Below, in pieces: positions 23,482-31,899 of a stretch of 32,967 nucleotides of DNA. Every line of letters starts with the position of its first letter. Position 1 is the first letter of the stretch. This DNA is from Marinilabiliaceae bacterium. GTDB lineage: Bacteria > Bacteroidota > Bacteroidia > Bacteroidales > Marinilabiliaceae. Under the pieces are notes generated by a model. That model was not told the origin of the DNA, made no database searches, and saw nothing but the letters and a program-made list of their open reading frames with translations. The position numbers and the translations under genes were made by a program. Location of the stretch: contig JAEINY010000046.1 in the NCBI GenBank assembly GCA_016342595.1, positions 1 to 32,967 on the forward strand, in the 5' to 3' direction.

Positions 23482-25313
23482 GACTGGCGTTTTACCTGGT
23501 TTTCAAGTTTACTAATGGTTTCAATGGTTTTCTGATACAACTTATCCATTTCACCCGACCCGGAAGCCGGGGCGTAGCGGGCAAACTCACATGTATCCAG
23601 AACATCCATAAAGGCTTGTACCAGTTCTTCTGATACTTTTGATTCCATTAGAATTTCTTTCGCATTATCCTTCGATAGTTCACTCAAAGGCAGACTTAAT
23701 TTATCACTTAAATAGCCATAGAGCGCTTTCAATACTTCTTCATAGAATGCCTCTTTCTCCCCGGTTTTCAGGAAGTGAGCTGATTTTTTCAAGCGTTTTT
23801 TCGCTACTTTATTGGCTTTCTTTGTCCGGACCATCACCATATTGGCATTGTCGGCCAGTCGTTTCCGGTTAAGTAAATAAATCAGAATGAATAAGAAGAA
23901 TGGAACCAATAGAGCCAGAGAAAACTTCAAGCTACCAAACAGGAAGGTACCAATCGGTTTCAAAACGGTTTGACCGGTTTTGATGTGGCGAATGTCCTTA
24001 CCAATAAACTTCACATTCTCACGGGTGACATTCGAACGAACGACTGTTCCACTCATCTCATCACCACTTTCCCCTTTTTCTACATGAATGGTAACAGGTG
24101 ATGAATTTTTTGATATATAGCTACCGGCGCCAGGATCAAAATAGCTGAACTTAACGGACGGAATGGTGAAGGTGCCGGCATGTCGGGGAATGAGTAAATA
24201 CTCAAAGGTTTTGGTGCCTTTCATTCCGGATGCCGTATTGGTAATGTTATTGGATATTTTGGCATCAAAATCATCAAAGTCAGCCGGGAATTTGATGATT
24301 GGTTCTTCCACAAATTTATGATTTCCTGTACCCGATATGCTTACCTTAAGTGTAATCCCGTCATTTACTTTAGCTTCATGTTTGGTTACATTGACCTGCA
24401 TGTCCAATTTACCAACACCACCGGAAAATCCGGCAGGTCTATTGGTTGGATGGGGTTTTACAGTTAAAGTAATCGGTTTTGATTTCACTTTCTGTTTCAC
24501 TACCCGGTAATTGGAATCGAAAAAGTCGTCAAAGATACTTTGCGAACGGCGGGCGACGCGCTTGCGAATCCCCAGTTCCAACTCAAAAGGTTCAATGGTG
24601 ATCTTTCCGGATTTCTGTGGGAATAGCAGTTTGACATCAATGACGGCCACATCATATAGATAACCGTCGATGTTTTCTTTGGATGAAAAACGGCCCATTC
24701 CCGGCACTTCCAGTTTTTGCTGAATGAAGGAACTCAAATCCGGATTTTTCTCCCCGGAGCTGCCCTGAATAGAAACGCGGGAATATAATTTTGTGGTGAG
24801 GGTTAATGACTCGCCTTTATATACATTGCGTTTGGATGGAATGACTTCAATAAATACATCCTTGTCAGAAACACCAGTAGCTGTTGAAGTAGTTCCGGTT
24901 TGGTTTCGTCCTTGCACTGATTGGGCATTGCCTTTTACAACTTGTAATTTCACTGCATTGGAAGATACTTTTTTATCATCTACCATGATAGAAGCCGGAG
25001 GAATGGTAAAAGAACCTTCTTTCAGTGCTTTTAAAATAAACGTAAAGGAATACGTGGTTTCGCGCGTTACTTTTCCATTTACGATGGAGGTGCTTTGCGA
25101 ATAGGATGTGCTGGGGCCCATTAAAATTTGGAAATCTTGCAGTGCCGGCAAGCGAATATCCGATCCCTCATCGTTTAAGGTATAGACCAATTGAAATTTA
25201 TCTCCTGCTACAACGGCTTGTGGTGCTTTTCCTTCGAACCGGGGTTGTTGGGCAAAGCTGTATCCTGCGGTTGCAACGAAAAGTAGTATCGTCAGGAAGA
25301 TTTGTCTCATCAT
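23478..25313 (-). CDS. batD: BatD: oxygen-tolerance family membrane protein
   Basis: 611 residues. A signal peptide (about 1-21, ending SFAQ) is followed by a long periplasmic region of repeated beta-sandwich domains (about 25-440), beginning FEGKAPQAVVAGDKFQLVYTL with the typical LPALQDFQILMGP and SGTGNHKFVEEPIIKFPAD segments. One TM helix lies at about 463-481, then a basic cytoplasmic tail with helices (VAKKRLKKSAHFLKTG, YEEVLKALYGYLSDKL). This matches the BatD family. It is preceded by batC with 31 bases between and overlaps batE by four. A glycine-free, serine/threonine-rich linker (GNAQSVQGRNQTGTTST) splits the first and second domains. Confidence 0.93.
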   Translation of the reverse strand: MMRQIFLTILLFVATAGYSFAQQPRFEGKAPQAVVAGDKFQLVYTLNDEGSDIRLPALQDFQILMGPSTSYSQSTSIVNGKVTRETTYSFTFILKALKEGSFTIPPASIMVDDKKVSSNAVKLQVVKGNAQSVQGRNQTGTTSTATGVSDKDVFIEVIPSKRNVYKGESLTLTTKLYSRVSIQGSSGEKNPDLSSFIQQKLEVPGMGRFSSKENIDGYLYDVAVIDVKLLFPQKSGKITIEPFELELGIRKRVARRSQSIFDDFFDSNYRVVKQKVKSKPITLTVKPHPTNRPAGFSGGVGKLDMQVNVTKHEAKVNDGITLKVSISGTGNHKFVEEPIIKFPADFDDFDAKISNNITNTASGMKGTKTFEYLLIPRHAGTFTIPSVKFSYFDPGAGSYISKNSSPVTIHVEKGESGDEMSGTVVRSNVTRENVKFIGKDIRHIKTGQTVLKPIGTFLFGSLKFSLALLVPFFLFILIYLLNRKRLADNANMVMVRTKKANKVAKKRLKKSAHFLKTGEKEAFYEEVLKALYGYLSDKLSLPLSELSKDNAKEILMESKVSEELVQAFMDVLDTCEFARYAPASGSGEMDKLYQKTIETISKLENQVKRQS

Positions 25314-25344
25314 TAAAGTATATTTTTATACAAAAATAGTATTT

Positions 25345-26301
25345 CTACCAGTTTTTCTCTGTTTTAGTTCTTTGAACAGCCTTTGCTTTTCGTTTTTCCT
25401 TTTGCAGCTTCTCTTCATCTTGCTGAATGGCATTCAATAAGCGTTGCGCGTCCTCTTTCGACATTTGACCATCTTGAGGCTGCTGTTGTTGCTGTTGCTG
25501 CTGGTTTTTATTCTGATTTTGCTGTTCTTCTTCACTATCGGGTGTTCCGTCGTTATCCGAATCTAAATCGCGGTAATCAGGGGTACCATCGTTATCAGTA
25601 TCCTGTGGTTCATTTGGATTTTCGCCAGCTTCCTGTTGATCCGACCGGCCATCGTTATCTGAATCCTGATCTTTATAATCCGGGGTACCATCCTGATCGG
25701 TATCCTGATTCTTATCTTGTTGCCCTTGCTCGTTCTGCTGTTCCTTTTCATCAGGGATACCATCCCCATCCGAATCTTGTTGTTTTTGATCTTGCTGCTG
25801 TTGCTGATCTTTATTTTGTTGATCCTTATTCTGGTCTTTATCCTGATCCTTGTTTTGATCCTGCTGTTGCTGTTGTTGCTGAAGCATCTTTTGAGCAGCA
25901 ATCAAATTGTAGCGTGTTTGATCATCTTGCGGATTATTTCTCAAGGCATTTTTATAGGCTTCAATACTTTCCGGATATTTCTGACTCACAAAATAACTGT
26001 TTCCTAAGTTGTGATAGACTTGTGCCAGATTCTCAGGCGATTGCTCCATGCCAGCCAGCATATTGAACTGGTCAATGGCCTCATCGTACTTCTCTTGTTT
26101 AAAAAGTGCATCCCCCAAATTGAATTGAGCTTCGAAAGAGTTTTTATCCTTATCCAGAGCTTTTCGGTATTCAATCTCGGACTCCAGGTATTTTTCTTCT
26201 TCAAACTGGCTGTTTCCGGTGCGGATGAACTTTCGTTCCTCCTGTGCCTGAACAGCAAGTGTCGTCAGTAATATAAGGGTTGTAAATAGTATCGTTTTCA
26301 T
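25345..26301 (-). CDS. batC: BatC: TPR protein with TSP3-like Asp repeats
   Basis: 318 residues from the ATG at 26301, which has a clear GGAGG eight bases upstream. The ATG at 26328 would add nine residues before the signal peptide and is unlikely. After the signal (1-20, ending VQAQ) come three TPRs (about 24-135: SQFEEEKYLESEIEYRKAL, AQFNLGDALFKQEKYDEAID, VYHNLGNSYFVSQKYPESIE). A Gln/Asp/Lys low-complexity run (140-175) follows, then five DxDxDG-type calcium-binding motifs of the thrombospondin-3 kind (176-258), another Gln run and a basic C-terminal helix. BatC normally has the TPRs and a short acidic tail; the TSP3 block is an unusual addition. Confidence 0.92.
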   Translation of the reverse strand: MKTILFTTLILLTTLAVQAQEERKFIRTGNSQFEEEKYLESEIEYRKALDKDKNSFEAQFNLGDALFKQEKYDEAIDQFNMLAGMEQSPENLAQVYHNLGNSYFVSQKYPESIEAYKNALRNNPQDDQTRYNLIAAQKMLQQQQQQQDQNKDQDKDQNKDQQNKDQQQQQDQKQQDSDGDGIPDEKEQQNEQGQQDKNQDTDQDGTPDYKDQDSDNDGRSDQQEAGENPNEPQDTDNDGTPDYRDLDSDNDGTPDSEEEQQNQNKNQQQQQQQQPQDGQMSKEDAQRLLNAIQQDEEKLQKEKRKAKAVQRTKTEKNW

Positions 26302-26351
26302 CTTAAAATCCTCCAGATTATATCGCAAATGCGTCTGATAAAATGCTGTGC

Positions 26352-27398
26352 TTACTTCTTTTTCGTAACATCAAAAATGTTGATGTTTTTCAGACGTCTG
26401 TTTTTACGTTCTAAAATCAAAAACTCTATTAAAATTAATAGCAACGCTGCTGCAGCAAACCATTGAAATTGATCATCATAGTCCGTATATGTTTTCGCTT
26501 CTAATTCACTTTTTTCCAATCCACCCAATTCTTTTAGCAAATTGTTGATGCCGTTACGAATGTTGTTGGCGGGAATGTAGGCACCTTCCCCGGTAATGGC
26601 TACTTGCTGCAGAGTAGCTTCATCCATTTTGGAGATCACTACATTGCCGGAACGGTCCTTCATGAACTCATTACTGCGACCTCCTTTCACCGGAATAGGT
26701 GCGCCTTTTGAAAGTCCCATTCCAACGGTATATATTTTAATACCTTTCTGGGCCGCCTCTTGAGCCGCTTTGATGGGATCATCCTCATGGTTTTCACCAT
26801 CTGTGATCACGATAATAGCACGATTCACATCTTCCTGATCCGTAAATGAATTGATTCCTTTATGGATAGCAGCGCCGATGGCAGTTCCTTGTGTGCCAAC
26901 GATATCGGTTGAAATAGATTTCAAAAACATCTTGGCGGATGGATAATCCGTTGTTATGGGCAACTGCACATAGGCTTCTCCGGCAAATACAATGAATCCA
27001 ACCCGGTCATTGGTCAATTTATCCACCAATCGTGAAATCGCACGCTTGGCACGCTCCAGTCGATTGGGTTCAATGTCTTGCGCCATCATACTATTGGAGA
27101 CATCCAATGCAATCATGAGTTCAATACCTTTGCGCTTAACCGTTTTCAATTTGGTTCCAAATTGTGGACCTGCCATGGTAATGATTAGTAGAATGAAGCC
27201 CAATAGCAACAGGTAAAACTTTACTGTTGGCCGTTTAAAGGAAACGTTGGGCATCAGCTCATCCAGTAATTCCGGATTTCCAAAAGCTTCCAATGCTCTT
27301 TTGCGTCGGCTGGCCAGAAATAGGTGAATAAAGGCCAATATTGGAATTAGCACTAAGGCATATAAAAAAATGGGATGTTCAAACCTGAATTGATCCAT
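26352..27398 (-). CDS. batB: BatB: von Willebrand A membrane protein
   Basis: 348 residues. N-terminal hydrophobic segments (about 10-30 and 61-77) and a C-terminal one (about 312-329) flank a VWA domain (about 90-290). The metal-ion site is intact: DVSNS (Asp99-Ser101-Ser103), the Thr in VGTQGTAIG and the Asp in ITDGENHED. This is the second of two consecutive VWA genes, as in the classical batA-batB order. It lies 31 bases after batA and 50 bases before the batC start. VWA Bat proteins are thought to form a membrane complex acted on by MoxR; the direct target is not known. Confidence 0.95.
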   Translation of the reverse strand: MDQFRFEHPIFLYALVLIPILAFIHLFLASRRKRALEAFGNPELLDELMPNVSFKRPTVKFYLLLLGFILLIITMAGPQFGTKLKTVKRKGIELMIALDVSNSMMAQDIEPNRLERAKRAISRLVDKLTNDRVGFIVFAGEAYVQLPITTDYPSAKMFLKSISTDIVGTQGTAIGAAIHKGINSFTDQEDVNRAIIVITDGENHEDDPIKAAQEAAQKGIKIYTVGMGLSKGAPIPVKGGRSNEFMKDRSGNVVISKMDEATLQQVAITGEGAYIPANNIRNGINNLLKELGGLEKSELEAKTYTDYDDQFQWFAAAALLLILIEFLILERKNRRLKNINIFDVTKKK

Positions 27399-27429
27399 TA
27401 TAATAGCGTTATCAATTAATGATTAGTAA

Positions 27430-28422
27430 TTAAGGTAGATTCCTGAATATCGTATTACGCAGGAAGATCTCCAGTAATAAAAATAAGCCGGCCATCACCG
27501 CAAACCAATGATATTCCTCTTTTCGCTTGGTGTACTCACGCACTTCAATGCGTGTTTTTTCCATTTGGTCAATCTCTTCATAGATGGCCTTCAGTTTATT
27601 TTTGTCTGTGGCCCGGAAATATTTTCCGCCGGTCATATCTGCAATATTTTGCAACAGCTCTTCGTCAATTTGAACTTCCATTTGCTGATATTGCTTACCA
27701 AATACCGTTTGGACCGGAAAGGGCGCCATGCCCTTTGTCCCGACACCGACTGTATACACGCGTACATCAAACGTTTTGGCAATTTCAGCCGCTGTTAAAG
27801 GGGCTATTTCACCCGAATTATTAACACCATCAGTAAGCAAAATAACAACTTTACTCTTGGTTTCACTGTCTTTGATGCGCTGAACGGCTGTGGCCAATCC
27901 CATGCCGATAGCAGTACCATCTTCCAGCATGCCAGGAGTGATGTCGTTAAAAAGGTTTTGGATCACCCGATGGTCTGTGGTTAACGGGCACTGGGTGAAG
28001 CTTTCTCCGGCGTAGATAACCAGTCCAACTTTATCATTTTTCCGTCCTGCCACAAAATTTGCTGCCACCTCTTTCGCTGCTTCCAATCGGTTTGGCTTAA
28101 AATCTTCAGCTTGCATACTACCTGAAATATCCAGTGCCATCACAATGTCGATTCCTTCGGTTATTTCATTGCGGTAACTATTGCTGGATTGGGGGCGTGC
28201 CAAAACGATAATCAATAAAGCAATGGCGAGCACACGCAACACAAAGAGTGAGTGTCGTAAGTATATTTTTTTGGACACAGGCGCTTTTGAGAATCCACGC
28301 AGTGTTGAAATTTTAAGCGATGCTTGTAATCCCTTTTGCTTCCATACATACCAGGCAACGTAGAAAGGGATGATGATCAGCAGTAATAAATAGTATTTAT
28401 CTAAAAATTCAATGTTTGCCAT
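27430..28422 (-). CDS. batA: BatA: von Willebrand A membrane protein
   Basis: 330 residues with the same plan as BatB: N-terminal hydrophobic segments (about 10-27 and 58-75), a VWA domain (about 88-285) and a C-terminal TM (about 308-324). The metal site is intact (DISGS at Asp98-Ser100-Ser102; Thr in EDGTAIG; Asp in LLTDGVNN). The start lies three bases after the stop of the DUF4381-like gene, so the two are translationally close. BatA and BatB differ enough in the linker (QTVFGKQYQQMEVQIDEELL here, RSNEFMKDRSGNVVISKM there) to be separate ancient paralogs rather than a recent duplication. Confidence 0.95.
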   Translation of the reverse strand: MANIEFLDKYYLLLLIIIPFYVAWYVWKQKGLQASLKISTLRGFSKAPVSKKIYLRHSLFVLRVLAIALLIIVLARPQSSNSYRNEITEGIDIVMALDISGSMQAEDFKPNRLEAAKEVAANFVAGRKNDKVGLVIYAGESFTQCPLTTDHRVIQNLFNDITPGMLEDGTAIGMGLATAVQRIKDSETKSKVVILLTDGVNNSGEIAPLTAAEIAKTFDVRVYTVGVGTKGMAPFPVQTVFGKQYQQMEVQIDEELLQNIADMTGGKYFRATDKNKLKAIYEEIDQMEKTRIEVREYTKRKEEYHWFAVMAGLFLLLEIFLRNTIFRNLP

Positions 28423-28425
28423 GTT

Positions 28426-29472
28426 TTAGCTATTTGTCGATTCGTTCACCGTTTCTGCCTCTTTTTCTTGCTTCAGCATCTCCTCTTTCTCTTCTTCCAG
28501 CGACTTAATAACCTCCTGCTTCGTTTGATTCACAAAGAAATAGGCGTTAATCATGCTTAAGTCATTTTCATCAGGTAGTGGTTCGTATTTGGCAAACTTT
28601 ACCAAATCTGCTGTTTGAAGAATTTGCTTCAGGTTATCAATCGATTTCACTTCTCTTAAATCCACAGATCGAAACGCATCCACAATTTCATCGGTTGTTT
28701 GCTCCATGGCTTTGATCATAAAGCGCTCTTCGATGTAATGGCGCAAGGTATCTGTAACGTCCGAATAGTAGCGTTTAACCAGGTCGCGTTGCCATAGCTT
28801 TTCCTCTTTGATGTGATCCAGGCGATCCAGGGCTACCACGTGAGGTGCAACTTTGGGTTTTTCCTTTTTTAGAAGGGGAATAGTCACCTCACGATTAAAA
28901 TATCTAAAGACAATGAATGCAACGATGAGTCCAAGTACAATTAAACCCACTAAATAAGGCCAATACTTGTAAAGCTCAGATAGGTGAAACGGTGTGTTAA
29001 GCGGTGATTTGATTTCGGTAATTCCTTTTTGAGGATCGACTTCTTCAAAGGGATTTACCACCATCAATGCCATCGCTTCTGTTTCAATGGAATGAGTTAA
29101 ATCTGCATTTGCCAATTCAAACTGAATGGGGGGGATATAATGCAATCCGCTGTCAAAAGACGTGATTCGATACGTCTGTTGCAGCAAAATGCGATTGTTA
29201 TCCTGTGGAATACTATCCACTGATCCGGCTTTAACAATCTCAATGTTTTGAGTAATGGTATCGGTTAAAAGTGGAAAGATGACATTTAGATTTTCCGGTT
29301 GACTGACTTCTAACTTCAGGTCAATTTGCCCGCCAATAAATATAACGGTAGAATCCAATTGTGCATTGACTGACACCTCCTGGGCTTTCGTACCGTTGAA
29401 GGGGATTATTAGAAATAATAGAAAAAGCGTAAACCCTAGCCATCCAGGGCTTAAATATTTTAATAGTCGCAT
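28426..29472 (-). CDS. DUF4381-like membrane protein of the Bat cluster
   Basis: 348 residues. A signal peptide (about 1-30, ending TKAQ) is followed by a periplasmic beta-sandwich domain (about 32-150: VNAQLDSTVIFIGGQIDLKLEV), a TM helix (about 171-191) and a cytoplasmic part with charged helices (ALDRLDHIKEEKLWQRDLV, YYSDVTDTLRHYIEERF). This layout is that of the DUF4381/BatI-like partner found between the DUF58 and batA genes in other Bacteroidota. It overlaps the DUF58 stop by one base (TAATG) and ends three bases before batA. The acidic coiled C-terminus may contact MoxR or DUF58. Confidence 0.83.
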   Translation of the reverse strand: MRLLKYLSPGWLGFTLFLLFLIIPFNGTKAQEVSVNAQLDSTVIFIGGQIDLKLEVSQPENLNVIFPLLTDTITQNIEIVKAGSVDSIPQDNNRILLQQTYRITSFDSGLHYIPPIQFELANADLTHSIETEAMALMVVNPFEEVDPQKGITEIKSPLNTPFHLSELYKYWPYLVGLIVLGLIVAFIVFRYFNREVTIPLLKKEKPKVAPHVVALDRLDHIKEEKLWQRDLVKRYYSDVTDTLRHYIEERFMIKAMEQTTDEIVDAFRSVDLREVKSIDNLKQILQTADLVKFAKYEPLPDENDLSMINAYFFVNQTKQEVIKSLEEEKEEMLKQEKEAETVNESTNS

Positions 29473-30338
29473 TATATTCGTTTTTTAAACAAAGCAATCA
29501 AAGCTTTCACATAATCTTCATCCGTACGCACGGCGACGTGATCAACGCCGCATTTCATGAACAGTGCTTTTGTTGCCTCGCTGGTTTCACGCCACCATTT
29601 GCTGTAGGCTGCCCGAACGGCCTTGTTGGAGGTGTCTGCCCATTGATATTGACCCGTTTCTGCATCTTTCAGTTTAATCAAACCAATGTTCGGAAGTTCC
29701 GTCTCGCGTTGATCATATACTTTGAGTGCAACTACATCGTGTTTTTGATTGGCAATCTTCAGGGCATGTTCAAAATTATCATCGATGAAATCAGATATCA
29801 CAAACGTGGTACAACGCTTTTTAATGGCGTTGGTTAAATATTTGAGTGCTTCCGTCAGATCCGTATTTCGATGTTCGGGGGTGAAGGTGATCAATTCACG
29901 TATGATATGCAGAATGTGTTTCCGTCCCTTCTTCGGCGGTATGAACTTTTCGATGCGGTCACTGAAAAAGATGACGCCGATCTTATCATTATTCTGGATC
30001 GCCGAAAAAGCTAATACAGCAGCAATTTCGGTAATCACATTCTTTTTAAATTTGAAAGAGGTTCCAAATTCACGTGAACCGGATACGTCAATCATTAACA
30101 TCACTGTTAATTCACGTTCCTCTTCAAACATTTTGATATAGGGATGATTAAAACGTGCCGTCACGTTCCAGTCGATATTGCGAATGTCATCGCCATATTG
30201 ATATTCACGTACTTCACTAAACATCATTCCCCGGCCTTTGAAGGCTGAGTGGTATTCACCCGCGAATATATTATTGGATAATCCTCGGGTTTTGATCTCT
30301 ATCTGACGTACTTTTTTTAATAGTTCCGTTGCTTCCAA
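29472..30338 (-). CDS. DUF58 (VWA-like) domain protein
   Basis: 288-residue cytoplasmic protein of the DUF58 family, a VWA-type partner of MoxR ATPases. The family signature RNIDWNVTARF (53-63) is followed by the metal-site DVSGS (Asp84-Ser86-Ser88), with SDFID later. No signal peptide or membrane segment is present. It lies between moxR and the DUF4381-like gene and is coupled to the latter by TAATG. The 378-base gap upstream, to moxR, is filled by palindromic repeats (30376-30426, 30493-30590). Confidence 0.95.
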   Translation of the reverse strand: MEATELLKKVRQIEIKTRGLSNNIFAGEYHSAFKGRGMMFSEVREYQYGDDIRNIDWNVTARFNHPYIKMFEEERELTVMLMIDVSGSREFGTSFKFKKNVITEIAAVLAFSAIQNNDKIGVIFFSDRIEKFIPPKKGRKHILHIIRELITFTPEHRNTDLTEALKYLTNAIKKRCTTFVISDFIDDNFEHALKIANQKHDVVALKVYDQRETELPNIGLIKLKDAETGQYQWADTSNKAVRAAYSKWWRETSEATKALFMKCGVDHVAVRTDEDYVKALIALFKKRI

Positions 30339-30375
30339 GGTTTTCTATTTTTATAAAATAAACATTGGTGTGGTA

Positions 30376-30426
30376 TAGCTATTAGCCTCTAGCTTTTAGC
30401 TACTAGCAGCTAAAGGCTAGTAGCTA
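30376..30426. repeat. TAGCT-rich palindromic repeat
   Basis: AGCTTTTAGCT (30391-30401) pairs with AGCTAAAGGCT (30408-30418) around a 6-base loop with one G-T pair. Outer TAGCT (30376) and AGCTA (30422) add to the symmetry. It lies just upstream of the DUF58 gene. Confidence 0.6.
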
Positions 30427-30492
30427 GTGCTTCAAATTCTAAATTCAAGTAATTATTTTGCTTTGCTTCCAATCAAATAAATTTTTTCTTCA

Positions 30493-30590
30493 AACCGCGA
30501 ATTACGCGAATTAAACGAATTATTAAAATTTCTGGTAATTAACGTTTTCCGGCGGAAAACGAATTCGTGTAATTCGTTAAATTCGCGGTT
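30493..30590. repeat. Long AATTCGCGG palindrome
   Basis: AACCGCGAATT (30493-30503) mirrors AATTCGCGGTT (30580-30590); GAATTAAACGAATT and AATTCGTGTAATTCG mirror further in. The centre is CGTTTTCC/GGAAAACG (30543-30561), perfect 8 bp. The repeated CGAATTacaCGAATT words resemble palindromic intergenic repeats reported in many genomes. Together with the next hairpin (AACTGC-GAA-GCAGTT, 30602-30616) it takes up most of the moxR-DUF58 gap. Confidence 0.75.
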
Positions 30591-30716
30591 CCATTAAAGA
30601 AAACTGCGAAGCAGTTGATATATTGTAATTAGGTGTTTCATATATCAGTAGGTTGCACCATTAATAAATACTTAAACTTGCAATTTGTAGCACTAGTGGC
30701 TTTTTCAACGCTTCCC

Positions 30717-31712
30717 CTACGGTACTTCAATCTGATTCAGAATTTCACTGATCACTTCTTCCGAAGTAATGTTATTGGCTTCGGCTTCGTAGGATAAACC
30801 AATACGGTGACGCATCACATCGTGACACACGGCACGCACATCTTCAGGAATCACATAACCACGACGCTTAATAAAAGCATAGGCTTTGGCGGCCATGGAT
30901 AAACTGATACTCGCCCGTGGCGATGCACCATATGAAATCATATCTTTGAAACGCTCCAATCCATACTGGTCCGGGAAACGCGTAGCAAACACAATGTCAA
31001 CAATGTATTTCTCAATTTTTTCATCCATATACACATCCTTCACGACTTTACGGGCACGAATGATGTCTTCAGGTTTTAAGATAGTGGAAGCTTTCGGGAA
31101 TGATTTAGCCAAATTGTGGCGGATAATCATCTGCTCTTCTTCTTTCTTTGGATAATCAATCACCACCTTCAGCATGAAACGGTCCACCTGTGCTTCTGGT
31201 AGCGGATAGGTACCTTCTTGTTCAATCGGGTTTTGTGTGGCCATTACCAGGAACGGCTCATCCAGCTTATACGTTTTATCTCCAATAGTGACCTGACGCT
31301 CCTGCATGGATTCCAGTAATGCAGACTGCACTTTGGCCGGGGCGCGGTTAATCTCATCCGCCAAAACAAAATTGGTGAAGATGGGCCCTTTTTTTACGAT
31401 GAACTCCTCTTTTTTCTGACTATAGATAAGTGTACCTAGCAAATCGGCAGGCAGTAAGTCTGGTGTAAACTGAATTCTTGAGAATTGAGCATCAACTATG
31501 GTTGATAAAGTGGTGATGGCTAAAGTTTTTGCTAATCCGGGAACACCTTCCAGTAAGATGTGTCCATCGGAAAGCAGACCAATCAAAAGGCTTTCCACCA
31601 AATGTTTTTGTCCCACAATCACTTTATTCATCTCAAGAGTCAATAGGTCAACAAAAGAACTCTCATCTTTAATTCGCTCATTAATGGCTTTAATATCTAC
31701 AGATTGCTCCAT
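30717..31712 (-). CDS. MoxR-family AAA+ ATPase
   Basis: 331-residue cytoplasmic AAA+ ATPase that would remodel the VWA proteins encoded downstream. Walker A is GVPGLAKT (56-63), Walker B FVLADE (115-120), and MATQNPIEQEGTYPLPEAQVD is split into the sensor-1 and arginine-finger regions characteristic of MoxR. The C-terminal lid has YGASPRASISL. It is the first gene of the eight-gene cluster, and a promoter candidate with TTAAC boxes lies upstream (31812-31894). A 378-base repeat-filled gap separates it from DUF58, which may create a second transcription level for the rest. Confidence 0.97.
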   Translation of the reverse strand: MEQSVDIKAINERIKDESSFVDLLTLEMNKVIVGQKHLVESLLIGLLSDGHILLEGVPGLAKTLAITTLSTIVDAQFSRIQFTPDLLPADLLGTLIYSQKKEEFIVKKGPIFTNFVLADEINRAPAKVQSALLESMQERQVTIGDKTYKLDEPFLVMATQNPIEQEGTYPLPEAQVDRFMLKVVIDYPKKEEEQMIIRHNLAKSFPKASTILKPEDIIRARKVVKDVYMDEKIEKYIVDIVFATRFPDQYGLERFKDMISYGASPRASISLSMAAKAYAFIKRRGYVIPEDVRAVCHDVMRHRIGLSYEAEANNITSEEVISEILNQIEVP

Positions 31713-31811
31713 AATGTTATCTGGTTTTATCTAATTGCTAGTTTAATTCTTATTTTTTTTATCTCATGATATCACCGATTCATTTTGTCTGTTCCAGTGA
31801 TATGTCTTGTT

Positions 31812-31819
31812 CAAAAGTA
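31812..31819 (-). promoter_or_regulatory. Candidate -7 box for moxR
   Basis: On the minus strand TACTTTTG fits TAnnTTTG and lies 99 bases before the moxR start. CTTG, a near-match to the -33 TTTG, lies 17 bases upstream (31837-31840). The TTAAC boxes begin 33 bases further out. Confidence 0.45.
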
Positions 31820-31852
31820 TAATATTGCCCATGAATCAAGTGATACCCGTTG

Positions 31853-31894
31853 TTAAAATTTGTTAACTCAGCAAGACTTTAACGTCTCTTTAAC
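31853..31894. promoter_or_regulatory. TTAAC/TTAAA repeats upstream of moxR
   Basis: TTAAA (31853), TTAAC (31863), TTAAC (31879) and TTAAC (31890) occur at steps of 10, 16 and 11 bases. The pattern matches the boxes at 21482-21518, upstream of the RprX/RprY-like genes, in word and partly in spacing, and lies at almost the same distance from a -7 candidate (33 against 34 bases). The middle step of 16 breaks the helical phasing. Confidence 0.4.
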
Positions 31895-31899
31895 GATTT

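Noticed and set aside
25383-26066. Long plus-strand open frame (227 codons) opposite batC
   Set aside because: It lies exactly across the Gln/Asp repeat part of batC and arises because the CAG/GAT-rich repeat has no stops on the other strand. It has no signal peptide or domain and the batC frame is well supported.
7546-30697. Shared 14-mer TTTGTAGCACTAGT at 7546-7559 and 30684-30697
   Set aside because: Matches of this length are expected by chance in 33 kb, and the flanks do not extend the similarity.
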